Shown piece by piece: positions 31,968-39,658 of a DNA stretch of 45,707 nt; within the stretch, counting starts at the first letter, position 1, and each line of letters begins with the position of its first letter. The translations under genes and the position numbers were made by a program. The stretch covers positions 1 to 45,707 of the forward strand of contig JAISSH010000130.1 in NCBI GenBank assembly GCA_031273265.1, read 5' to 3'. A model generated the notes under the pieces. The model did not search any database. It was not told the DNA's origin and saw nothing but the letters and a program-made list of their open reading frames with translations. The DNA comes from Treponema sp. Its GTDB lineage: Bacteria; Spirochaetota; Spirochaetia; Treponematales; Breznakiellaceae.

Positions 31968-34829
31968 TTAGTGAAAATCTCCCCATCGTTTCCCGGTTTC
32001 TACACAAACGCGCAGTGGAATTCGCAGGGAAGCCGCCTGTTCCATTTCCGTTTTGACCAGCATTGCCGTCTTTTCAGCGTCTTTTTCCGGGCACTCAAGA
32101 ATAAGCTCGTCATGAACCTGCAATAAAAGACGCGCGCCGCTTCGTTCCGCAGTAAGCCGTTTGTCCAGATTGAGCATGGCGGTTTTTACTATATCCGCCG
32201 CCGACCCCTGAATGGGAGTGTTTACGGCAATGCGCTCCGCCGACGCTTTTTCGGTTTTATTGCGCGAATTGATGATGGGAATGTAACGGCGGTGTCCTGA
32301 TATTGTTGTAACATAGCCCGTCTGTTCTGTTTTTTTGATCAGGTTTTCAATAAACTGACGCACGCCGGAATATGTGTTAAAATAGGCACTGATAAAATTT
32401 GCCGCGTCGGTGCGGCTGATATTCAATTCATTTGCGAGGCGGAAGGAGCTCATGCCGTACATAACGCCGAAGTTGATTGTTTTCGCCATGCGCCGCTGTT
32501 CGCTTTTCACTTCGCTTTCATCAATCCCAAAGATCAAAGCCGCGGTGCGGGCGTGAACGTCTTTGTTTTCCAGAAAAGAGGAAATAAGATTCTTGTCTTC
32601 GGAAAGATGAGCCAGCACAACAAGCTCGATCTGGCTGTAGTCGGCGGAAATGAGAAGGCATCCGGGTTTTGCGACAAACGCTTCGCGGATGCGCCGTCCC
32701 TCTTCCGCGCGGATAGGGATGTTCTGCAGATTGGGTTCTCTGCTGGAAAGGCGACCTGTGGCGGTTCCGGTCTGCACAAAGTTGGTGTGAAGCCGCCCTT
32801 CGCTGTCAGCCATGTCAGCTAACGTATCGACATAAGTTGATTTTAATTTCGATAATATGCGGTGGCGCAGAATCAGAGCCGGGATAGGGTCTTCGCGCGC
32901 AAGTTCTTCCAGAGCCGCCGCGTCGGTAGAGTAGCCGGTCTTTGTTTTTTTGCCGGGAGTAAGTTTGCGTTCAACAAAAAGCACGTCCTGAAGCTGTTTT
33001 GTGGAAGAGAGGTTGAATTCATGCCCAACGGTTTTCCACGTTTCTTCCTGAATTTGATCCAGTTCCCGCGCAAGTTCTTTGCCGTAATCAATGAGCGCTT
33101 TTGGCTCAATTTTAATTCCTTCACCTTCCATTTCGGCAAGAATGGGAAGCAGAGGCATTTCCAGTTTTTCAAAAAGCTCCATAGAATCGGTTTTTTCCAG
33201 CATGGGCTGAAGGTAATGCTTCAGTCTGATGCAGAAGTCTGAGTCTTCGCCGGAGTAGCGAGTCGCTATTTCCAGAGGAACGGCGTCAAAAGTATAGCCC
33301 TTCGGCACAATGTCAATGTACCGTGTGGGCGAACAGTCAAAAGTGTAGGATACAAGCGAGTCCAGCGAATAGTTGTTCCGCTCAGGATCGGAAAGCCATG
33401 CCGCCACCATTGTGTCCCATACTTTGCATTGCCAGCGTTCAATACCCCAGCCGCGGCTCACCTTGTAATCGAATTTCGCGTTATGTGCAGCGATTGTCAT
33501 TTCTTCGTCCGCAAGAAACGGGGCAAGCATTGCGCGTACTTTTTCAGGATCGTTAAACGGCGAACCCGCGCCGCTGTTTTCCGCTTTTACTCCGTGAGGC
33601 GCAACAGGCACATAAAAGCCTTCTTTCGGTTTTACAGCCAGAGAAATCCCGATAGGACGGGAATTCCACGCGTCAAGAGAATCTGTTTCAAAATCAAGGG
33701 CTAAAAATTTCTGCTTTTTCGCCTCTTCCAGAATGGATTTCAGTTCTTCAAGGTTGAGAATTGTTTTATAGACTCCGTCGCCAAGTAAAGATCGATCTGC
33801 CGGGGTGAATCCCGCCCTTTCAACATTTGTTTCGTCCTGTTGGACATCCTGCGCCGCGACAGCCCTGGCTTCCGGGTCGAGTTGTTTCGCGCTCTGCCGG
33901 ATGCCTTCGCGCATAAGCACGTTTGCGCCGGCGGTACGGTTCAGGTTTTCCGTAGACAGATCGTCAATGTTTTCTACCGGCAGTGGTACGTTGTCTCTAA
34001 GCCGGATCAATGATTGGGAAAAGTAGGCGTCCTCTTTTCCCTCCGACATTTTTCTTCCGGTCGCGCCCTCAATCGCGGCGATGTTTTTGTATATTTCGTC
34101 CAGCGAACCGTAACGCGCCATCAGCTTGACCGCGATTTTTTCACCTATACCCTTGACTCCGGAAATGTTATCGGAATTGTCTCCGGTAAGCGAAAGCAGA
34201 TCCAGCACTTTTTCAGGCTCTACGCCCCATTCGGCTTTTACTTCGTCCGGTCCGACAAGTTCCCATGCGGGACCTGAACTTGACATGCCCGCTTCACTGC
34301 TTCTGTTAATTTTTGCGGGACGCAGTTCAAAGATTCCGCCGCCTACAAGCTGCAGCAGATCTTTGTCCGAAGAGAGAATATAGCACTGACGGTTTTCAGC
34401 GCGGCATTTTTCGGCAAGGGTGGCAATGATGTCGTCAGCTTCAAAGCCGTCAACTTTCAAGCATTTAATTCCCAGAGCCGTTAAGAATTCTTCAACTAAC
34501 GGAACCTGTTCGTGCAGATCCTCCGGCGCTTTTTGCCTGTTTGCCTTGTATTCACTGTACATCTGGTGACGGAAAGTGGGAGTGCGCGAATCAAAAACTA
34601 CAGCAAGCCGTGTGAGTTTTTGTGATTTTTCCAGAAGTTTGCCGTTGTTATCCGCCGCAGGCGCGCCGTCATAAAGCAGTGAAATCAGCGTGCGGGCAAA
34701 CCCAAACAGGGCGGAAACATTTTTGCCCGCGCTGTTTCGCAAAGGGCGGGTAAGAAAGGCAAAGTAAGAACGGTAAATGAGACCGTAAGCATCGATAAGA
34801 TATAGCGGAGGCGCGGAAACACTTTTCAT
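31968..34829 (-). CDS. polA: DNA polymerase I
   Basis: A 953-residue full-length family A polymerase. The 5'-3' exonuclease is at residues 1-300 (LIDAYGLIYRSYFAF, DSRTPTFRH, LSSDKDLLQL, GVKGIGEKIA). A 3'-5' proofreading domain (about 370-570) keeps its acidic residues (LALDFETDSLD, HNAKFDYKV, YSGEDSDF). The polymerase domain carries SADYSQIEL, the finger helix (AKTINFGVMYGM) and VHDELILE. ATG 34829 matches the N-terminus; the frame runs upstream to 34877 but no ribosome site is there. ATGACA (34859-34864), 17 bases and TATCAT (34836-34841) put the transcript start on the A of this ATG, so the mRNA is probably leaderless. Confidence 0.95.
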   Translation of the reverse strand: MKSVSAPPLYLIDAYGLIYRSYFAFLTRPLRNSAGKNVSALFGFARTLISLLYDGAPAADNNGKLLEKSQKLTRLAVVFDSRTPTFRHQMYSEYKANRQKAPEDLHEQVPLVEEFLTALGIKCLKVDGFEADDIIATLAEKCRAENRQCYILSSDKDLLQLVGGGIFELRPAKINRSSEAGMSSSGPAWELVGPDEVKAEWGVEPEKVLDLLSLTGDNSDNISGVKGIGEKIAVKLMARYGSLDEIYKNIAAIEGATGRKMSEGKEDAYFSQSLIRLRDNVPLPVENIDDLSTENLNRTAGANVLMREGIRQSAKQLDPEARAVAAQDVQQDETNVERAGFTPADRSLLGDGVYKTILNLEELKSILEEAKKQKFLALDFETDSLDAWNSRPIGISLAVKPKEGFYVPVAPHGVKAENSGAGSPFNDPEKVRAMLAPFLADEEMTIAAHNAKFDYKVSRGWGIERWQCKVWDTMVAAWLSDPERNNYSLDSLVSYTFDCSPTRYIDIVPKGYTFDAVPLEIATRYSGEDSDFCIRLKHYLQPMLEKTDSMELFEKLEMPLLPILAEMEGEGIKIEPKALIDYGKELARELDQIQEETWKTVGHEFNLSSTKQLQDVLFVERKLTPGKKTKTGYSTDAAALEELAREDPIPALILRHRILSKLKSTYVDTLADMADSEGRLHTNFVQTGTATGRLSSREPNLQNIPIRAEEGRRIREAFVAKPGCLLISADYSQIELVVLAHLSEDKNLISSFLENKDVHARTAALIFGIDESEVKSEQRRMAKTINFGVMYGMSSFRLANELNISRTDAANFISAYFNTYSGVRQFIENLIKKTEQTGYVTTISGHRRYIPIINSRNKTEKASAERIAVNTPIQGSAADIVKTAMLNLDKRLTAERSGARLLLQVHDELILECPEKDAEKTAMLVKTEMEQAASLRIPLRVCVETGKRWGDFH

Positions 34830-34835
34830 AAAATT

Positions 34836-34907
34836 ATGATAACAGAAAATGAAGCGGATGTCATTTACAATTTTCACCTTGTTACAGCGCGTGATTTATG
34901 TGATAAT
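34836..34907. promoter_or_regulatory. Divergent promoters, polA and FliK-like gene
   Basis: Minus strand: ATGACA (34859-34864), 17, TATCAT (34836-34841), predicted +1 at 34829, the A of polA ATG. Plus strand: TTGTTA (34879-34884), 17, GATAAT (34902-34907), with +1 near 34914, followed by AAGGAAGG. Confidence 0.55.
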
Positions 34908-34925
34908 TCAGGCAAGGAAGGACAC

Positions 34926-34967
34926 ATGGGAACAATATCAAAAGCGGAACTCATGTTTGCCGGATAG
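34926..34967 (+). CDS. 13-residue upstream frame, same phase as the FliK-like gene
   Basis: ATG 34926 has the good ribosome site AAGGAAGG that ATG 34971 lacks, and reads 13 codons (MGTISKAELMFAG) to TAG at 34965-34967. The phase is the same as that of the large frame starting four bases later. So either a short leader peptide is coupled to re-initiation at 34971, or a nonsense mutation interrupts the true start. Confidence 0.5.
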   Translation: MGTISKAELMFAG

Positions 34968-34970
34968 TTC

Positions 34971-35981
34971 ATGTACCTGCACAAAACCGCAGTCGGCGCG
35001 GTTAACAGCAAGACCGCGCCTGAGTCATCCGCGCAAAATGTCTCGTCTAAGATACAGGCGCAGACGCAGGCAGCGAAACCTTCCGCGTCTTTGCCGCCCG
35101 TTTCCCCGCGTTCAATTTCCTCGCTGATTGCCGCCGCCGGGCTTCCGTCCGATAAACTTTCAGCTTCGATTGTTTCTTTTGCCCGCTTTTTTTCCCTGCC
35201 GCTCAAACCGGAATTGATGGCGGCGATTCGCCGTCAGGCTTTTGCGCCGTTGCCTCAGCAAACACAGCCGACCGCGGCTGAAAACGCGTCCGGCGCTTCC
35301 GCCGCAAAAAACCGCGAGGCGCTTTCATTGGCTGCCGCCACCGCTGAGAGCAAGGGAGTGGAACTTAACCCGAAAGGGCTTGAGGCGTTTGCCGAAGCCG
35401 TTGATCCCGATTGGCAAAAGCGGCAGGAAAGCGAAAGCCGCAGACGGGGACGGCGTAATAAAAATGAAAATGAGCGCGAAGATGAAAAAACTCAGTCAAA
35501 AACCGGCGCAATTACAGCAGACGGTCTTAAAGAGCTGGCGCTTGAATCCGCTGAAAAAGCTTCGTTACTCGCAATACTGAACAGGCTGCCCGGCAAAAAC
35601 GGACGCTGGATTGTGCTTCCGTTTAGTTTCAGCGAAAACGGCAGAGATTTTTTTGTGTCGCTTAGAATTCTGCTTGAAACGGAACAGTTTTCGAGTAACG
35701 CTGTCTGTATGGCGCTGGATATTGCCGAAGGTTCTGAAAAGCAATGGCTTTTTGTAATGGAAGCGGCAAGCGGCTCAGCGCAGAAGTTATCTTTTAATAG
35801 ACTAACCGTTCACGTTCAGCCTGAACTTCCGTCCGCGTCTCTTCCTTCGTTTATCCGCGAATTATCTCAAGTTCTGGACATTCCACCTGAACGCGTTTCA
35901 GTAAAAAACAGAAAAGAATCCTTTCCCTTCGAGTCAGGTTACGGCGGCGATACGTTATGTGCAATTGACGAGGCGGTGTAG
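34971..35981 (+). CDS. Possible FliK-like hook-length/substrate-switch protein
   Basis: A 336-residue protein with no clear domain hit by eye. The N-terminal half is low-complexity, rich in Ala, Ser, Pro and Gln, with a very basic/acidic stretch near residues 150-170 (SESRRRGRRNKNENEREDE). The C-terminal third is more ordered (NGRWIVLPFSFSENGRDFFV, LRILLETE, NRLTVHVQPELPSASL). A disordered N-terminus and globular C-terminus, followed two bases later by an FlhB-like gene, fit FliK, which controls hook length and talks to FlhB. Evidence is contextual, so confidence in the name is low. ATG 34971 has no ribosome site of its own; see the frame at 34926-34967. Confidence 0.6.
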   Translation: MYLHKTAVGAVNSKTAPESSAQNVSSKIQAQTQAAKPSASLPPVSPRSISSLIAAAGLPSDKLSASIVSFARFFSLPLKPELMAAIRRQAFAPLPQQTQPTAAENASGASAAKNREALSLAAATAESKGVELNPKGLEAFAEAVDPDWQKRQESESRRRGRRNKNENEREDEKTQSKTGAITADGLKELALESAEKASLLAILNRLPGKNGRWIVLPFSFSENGRDFFVSLRILLETEQFSSNAVCMALDIAEGSEKQWLFVMEAASGSAQKLSFNRLTVHVQPELPSASLPSFIRELSQVLDIPPERVSVKNRKESFPFESGYGGDTLCAIDEAV

Positions 35982-35982
35982 C

Positions 35983-36228
35983 ATGAGAAGGAAAGTAGCG
36001 TCCGCCGTTGGTTATTCGCCGGATGAACCAGCGCCAAAACTTCTCGCTTCGGGCAGGGGAAAAGAAGCTGAACAAATCATCGCCATAGCCCATGAAGCGG
36101 GAGTCGCTGTCGTAGAAGACTCCGCCCTTGCCGCCCTGCTTGATACAAGCGCGAAACCCGGCGATTTTATTCCGCCATGGTGCTGGGAAGCCGCGGCAAA
36201 AATCCTTGCCTTCGTAACAAAGTACTAG
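35983..36228 (+). CDS. FlhB-like C-terminal domain protein (FhlB)
   Basis: An 81-residue protein equal to the cytoplasmic C-terminal domain of FlhB/EscU/YscU export-switch proteins: AVGYSPDEPAPKLLASGRGKEA, then IIAIAHEAGVAVVEDSALAALL and a final IPPWCWEAAAKILAFV. It lacks the membrane part and the NPTH autocleavage motif, so it represents the post-cleavage piece as a free protein. Such stand-alone FhlB proteins occur in many flagellated bacteria and can partly replace the FlhB tail. ATG 35983 begins two bases after the previous stop, coupling it to the possible FliK-like protein. The stop overlaps the convergent rimO stop (CTAG). Confidence 0.85.
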   Translation: MRRKVASAVGYSPDEPAPKLLASGRGKEAEQIIAIAHEAGVAVVEDSALAALLDTSAKPGDFIPPWCWEAAAKILAFVTKY

Positions 36229-37550
36229 TTACCCATCAACATTACTTCCAGATCGAAACTGCGGCGGGCGACGACTTTGCACTTGGCAAACGTCCCAGCC
36301 GCAGGAGTCGCCGTCGCAACGCCGCCGACAATTACCGCCGCTCCGTCGATTTCCGGCGCATGGCAGTAGAGCCGTCCCAGCCAGAGATTTTCCCCTTCGT
36401 CTCCGCAGTCGATCCGCTCTTCAATCAAAACTTCCAATGTAAGACCCGCGAAGCGATCCATGTTTTTTTCCGTAATCGGGACCTGCCGCTCTTCGATTAA
36501 TTGTTTGCGCGCCGCGGCGGTTTTTGCCGGGACGCGCCCCTTCATCGAAAAGGCTTCCGTGCCCTCTTCCCTTGAGTATGTAAAACAGCCAAGCCAGTCC
36601 AGCGCGGCTTTTTTCTGAAAATCGAGTAACGCCGCGAAATCCTCTTCCGTTTCGCCGGGAAAGCCAAGCAAAAAAGTTGAGCGGATAACCGCGCGCGGCA
36701 GCCTGTCACGGATAGTTTCGAGTAACGCAAGGTATTTTTCCGCAGTGCCCTGCCGGTTCATTGCCGCGAGAATTTTCGCCGACGCGTGTTGAAAAGGAAT
36801 GTCAAAGTAGGGAAGAATGCGCGTATCTTTTTCCATAATGTCAAGAATTGGCAGGGGAAAATGGTCGGGGTGAATGTACAAAAGACGCGCCCAGAAATTT
36901 CCTTTCAGCGAGGAAATCGCGTCCAGCAATTCCGGCAATTTTGAAGCGGCGGCGTTTTCCGTTCCGAAAGAGCCGATGTCCTGTCCGATGATGCAGAGTT
37001 CCCTAATACCGCGATCCAAAAGTACGCGGCATTCTTCCAGAATGTCGGGGATTGTCCGGCTGACAAGACCGCCGCGAATGAGCGGAATGGCGCAAAAAGA
37101 ACAGCGGTTATCGCACCCTTCGCTGATTTTTACATAAGCCGAACCCGGCAGTGACAGGAGCGGACGTTCTCCCGTTGAAAGAGAGGCGTTCGCGGTTTTT
37201 ATTTTTTCGCTTTTAATTATATCCGCCGCAGCTTGCGTAATTTCCGCAATGTTTGAGACCCCGAAAAAACCGTCCGCTTCCGGCATACTTTCGGAAAGCT
37301 CTTTCGCGTAACGCTGGGCAAGACAGCCGGCAAGCAGTATTTTTTTTTCGGGATATAGTTTGCGCCATTCAAGAACGGCGTTAATAGATTCCTTTTTCGC
37401 GCTTTCGATAAATCCACAGGAATTGATGATAATTAAATCCGCTTCTTCGGCGGACGCGCTTTCCCATCCCGCTTTGTTAAGATGAGACATCATATTTTCC
37501 GCGTCAACCTGATTTTTTACACAGCCAAAAGGATCGAGAAAGTAGCGCAT
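36225..37550 (-). CDS. rimO: Ribosomal protein S12 methylthiotransferase RimO
   Basis: A 441-residue methylthiotransferase of the MiaB/RimO group. N-terminal UPF0004 domain with C10, C45 and C76 for the auxiliary iron-sulfur cluster; radical-SAM site CDNRCSFC (C146, C150, C153); then a C-terminal TRAM domain (from about residue 375). The short N-terminus (RYFLDPFGCVKNQVDAENM) and PGSAYVKISEGCDN distinguish RimO from MiaB. It adds a methylthio group to an Asp of S12 in E. coli; that residue is assumed here. Its stop overlaps that of the convergent FlhB-like gene by the palindrome CTAG. It is likely downstream in one operon with the rodZ-like and lolA-like genes. Confidence 0.92.
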   Translation of the reverse strand: MRYFLDPFGCVKNQVDAENMMSHLNKAGWESASAEEADLIIINSCGFIESAKKESINAVLEWRKLYPEKKILLAGCLAQRYAKELSESMPEADGFFGVSNIAEITQAAADIIKSEKIKTANASLSTGERPLLSLPGSAYVKISEGCDNRCSFCAIPLIRGGLVSRTIPDILEECRVLLDRGIRELCIIGQDIGSFGTENAAASKLPELLDAISSLKGNFWARLLYIHPDHFPLPILDIMEKDTRILPYFDIPFQHASAKILAAMNRQGTAEKYLALLETIRDRLPRAVIRSTFLLGFPGETEEDFAALLDFQKKAALDWLGCFTYSREEGTEAFSMKGRVPAKTAAARKQLIEERQVPITEKNMDRFAGLTLEVLIEERIDCGDEGENLWLGRLYCHAPEIDGAAVIVGGVATATPAAGTFAKCKVVARRSFDLEVMLMGN

Positions 37551-37560
37551 TTACCCGGTA

Positions 37561-38679
37561 TTAAATTGGAGAAGTGCTGGTTTCAAGACGTATGAGCATA
37601 AGACGAAACTGGTTATTTTCATCTCTGATCCAGCGAATGTCTACTACAACAACCTCGCCTGCTCCGCCAATTTCCACCGGTATTGTGCGCCCGCCGCCTA
37701 TCACCTGAAATTTTCCCGCCTGTGCGTTAGACGTCCATATACGGATTCCGTTTTGCGCTTGAATATTAAGCTCGTCCGAGCGCTGAAGGTAGCGCTCGAT
37801 CCTGTCCCGCCGGTCGCGTTCATCAAGTATTTCCCAGCGGAACATGCAGTAATTTTGAAAACTTGCCTGTAAAGTAAAAGGAAACGCGCTTGGCGCGGCG
37901 GGGAGTACGATGGTGCTTGATGAGCTTACGGGGCTGCTCGTGTATGGAATGTCTTGATCACCGTGCGCGGCAATATCGTATAACGCGGCGGCGTCCATCA
38001 GGTAGAAATGGAGCAAGGCTCCCATGTCCGCGTTGTTTTTCGCAAAGTCCGCCAGCGTTACGCGCAATTCAGGAATCCCGTCGTTGTTAAGGTCGATATT
38101 GGCTTCCTGGCTTAAATCCAGAATAACTGAACCGCCAGGAGTGCGGATTGTAACAACTTCTCCCAGATTGGCAAGCTCCAGCTTGTACATGCTGGTATCT
38201 ATCGGAATCAAAACCGAATCGCTTCTGTAAAACCGCCTCTCCATGGAATTTCCTTCCATCACATATTCAGACGGCTGGCGGCTTGACGGCTTGTTATCGA
38301 CAGGTTTTCTCTCTCTGACGAAAAGAAGGTAATAAACGCCCCAGCCTATTCCGCACGCGATTAATAATACAGCCGCGGCGGGAATTATGAATTTTGGAAA
38401 TTTGGGCGGATGTTTCAAAAGCTGTTCAACCGGAATCGGCTGTTCCTGAATTCGGAACGCTCTGTAAAGTGAAATTAATTTTTGAACGTCAAGATCAAGA
38501 TAGGCGCCGTAATTTTTTAAAAAACCGATAACATATGGCTCGCCGGGGAAGACCGTGAAATTTTCAGTCTCCAGAGCTTCAAGGTATCGAATTAAAATAT
38601 TTGTTTCCCGGCTGATTTGATCAAAACTAAGCCCTTTCTCAACGCGGGCTTCTTTTAATTTTTCACCAAGAGATTCCAT
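37561..38679 (-). CDS. RodZ-like cytoskeletal/HTH membrane protein
   Basis: A 372-residue protein: an N-terminal HTH domain of the RodZ type (residues 1-75, GEKLKEARVEKGLSFDQISRE), a membrane span at about 96-121 and a large periplasmic region whose final ~100 residues look like the DUF4115 domain (IDERDRRDR..., IWTSNAQAGKF). RodZ links MreB filaments to the wall-synthesis complex and helps set cell shape. The middle of the periplasmic part is unusually long and includes an acidic LNNDGIPELRV segment. The gene is followed 10 bases later by rimO and preceded by a lolA-like gene with 11 bases between, so all three are probably one operon. Confidence 0.88.
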   Translation of the reverse strand: MESLGEKLKEARVEKGLSFDQISRETNILIRYLEALETENFTVFPGEPYVIGFLKNYGAYLDLDVQKLISLYRAFRIQEQPIPVEQLLKHPPKFPKFIIPAAAVLLIACGIGWGVYYLLFVRERKPVDNKPSSRQPSEYVMEGNSMERRFYRSDSVLIPIDTSMYKLELANLGEVVTIRTPGGSVILDLSQEANIDLNNDGIPELRVTLADFAKNNADMGALLHFYLMDAAALYDIAAHGDQDIPYTSSPVSSSSTIVLPAAPSAFPFTLQASFQNYCMFRWEILDERDRRDRIERYLQRSDELNIQAQNGIRIWTSNAQAGKFQVIGGGRTIPVEIGGAGEVVVVDIRWIRDENNQFRLMLIRLETSTSPI

Positions 38680-38690
38680 CTTCCCTCCGT

Positions 38691-39377
38691 CTAATCAGAA
38701 TCCCTGAAAAGAAAGTTGTTGTACATATTTGCCGAAGCCGGAGAGTCATAAATAAAACGCTGTTCCGGAATCCCCTGATTGATTTTGACTTTTGTAAAAT
38801 CGAAACTCACGTCGCTTTCCGCGATTGTCCGCCCCTCGATCCTTCTGATTAACTTTGTATTTGGATTGATGCTTAAAATAATTTCTCTGAAACCTTCAGA
38901 AATTGAACGTCTGGTAAGGCGCAGTTTAACGACATTCTCTCTGGAATTATTATCCAACGGTTCTGGATTGGGACCTGTAACAAAGGACGTTACATAGTTG
39001 CGCCGTAACAGAGTAAGTCCCTGCGCGCTTGCCATTGACGCTCCGGCGGTGCTTGATCTTCTGCTCTGATTGATACTCTGGCTTAAAACCGCCCTGAACT
39101 CCGGCAGGTACACTGTCAGCAGTTCTCCGTTAAAAACAATTACCTGTTCCGCGGGCTTTGAAAAATCTATCCGTAAAAATGACGGAGCCAGATGGCTCAC
39201 GGTTCCCGTCATATCGGTATTTCCTGAACGGATCACAATTTCCGCCTCATAATCCCTGATTGCGCCGTATTCTTCGGACACTATTTCCAGGTACTTTTCC
39301 GCCGTAATAATTTCCTGACCGAAAAGAAAGTTTAAATTCAGGACAAATAAAAATAGGAAAATCGCTTGTTTTGACAC
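38691..39377 (-). CDS. LolA-like lipoprotein carrier
   Basis: A 228-residue periplasmic protein with a signal peptide (MSKQAIFLFLFVLNLNFLFG, cut near GQE). It has an open-barrel LolA-type fold pattern (YGAIRDYEAEIVIRSGNTDMTG, then PSFLRIDFSKPAEQVIVFNGELLTVYLPE). LolA carries lipoproteins from the inner to the outer membrane; outer-surface lipoproteins are abundant in spirochaetes, including several in this window. The assignment rests on pattern, not on unique residues, so the class of LolA-like/MucB-like protein is sure only in outline. It is first in the rodZ-like/rimO operon. Confidence 0.78.
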   Translation of the reverse strand: MSKQAIFLFLFVLNLNFLFGQEIITAEKYLEIVSEEYGAIRDYEAEIVIRSGNTDMTGTVSHLAPSFLRIDFSKPAEQVIVFNGELLTVYLPEFRAVLSQSINQSRRSSTAGASMASAQGLTLLRRNYVTSFVTGPNPEPLDNNSRENVVKLRLTRRSISEGFREIILSINPNTKLIRRIEGRTIAESDVSFDFTKVKINQGIPEQRFIYDSPASANMYNNFLFRDSD

Positions 39378-39455
39378 GACATACCTCTGTCTTCTATATT
39401 TTAATTAATTCTAAACAAATTAACGGTAAAAATCAATAGCGCGGGGGCTGTAAAG

Positions 39456-39484
39456 TTGACAATACACCCCTTTTAAATGATAAT
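39456..39484 (+). promoter_or_regulatory. Promoter for tRNA-Arg, tRNA-Gly and ppk
   Basis: TTGACA (39456-39461), 17 bases, GATAAT (39479-39484), placing the transcript start about seven bases before the tRNA-Arg. No further promoter is evident before ppk. Confidence 0.7.
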
Positions 39485-39496
39485 TTAGGCGTATTT

Positions 39497-39569
39497 GGTC
39501 CAGTAGCTCAGGGGATAGAGCGGCCGCCTCCTAAGCGGCAGGTCGGCCGTTCGATTCGGCCCTGGATCA
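39497..39569 (+). tRNA. tRNA-Arg (CCU)
   Basis: Acceptor GGTCCAG/CTGGATC, D-arm TAGCTCAGGGGATAGAGC, anticodon loop CTCCTAA (anticodon CCU) on stem GCCGC/GCGGC, T-arm GGCCGTTCGATTCGGCC. Discriminator A; CCA not encoded. Confidence 0.94.
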
Positions 39570-39586
39570 CATAGCACGTAGGTAAT

Positions 39587-39657
39587 GCGGCCGTCGTATA
39601 ACGGTATTACCCTAGCTTCCCAAGCTCGTGACGCGGGTTCGACTCCCGTCGGCCGCT
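39587..39657 (+). tRNA. tRNA-Gly (CCC)
   Basis: Acceptor GCGGCCG/CGGCCGC, anticodon loop TTCCCAA (anticodon CCC) on stem CTAGC/GCTCG with one mismatch, T-arm CGGGTTCGACTCCCG. Discriminator T, as in glycine tRNAs; CCA not encoded. The last base is one before the A of the ppk ATG. Confidence 0.93.
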
Positions 39658-39658
39658 T

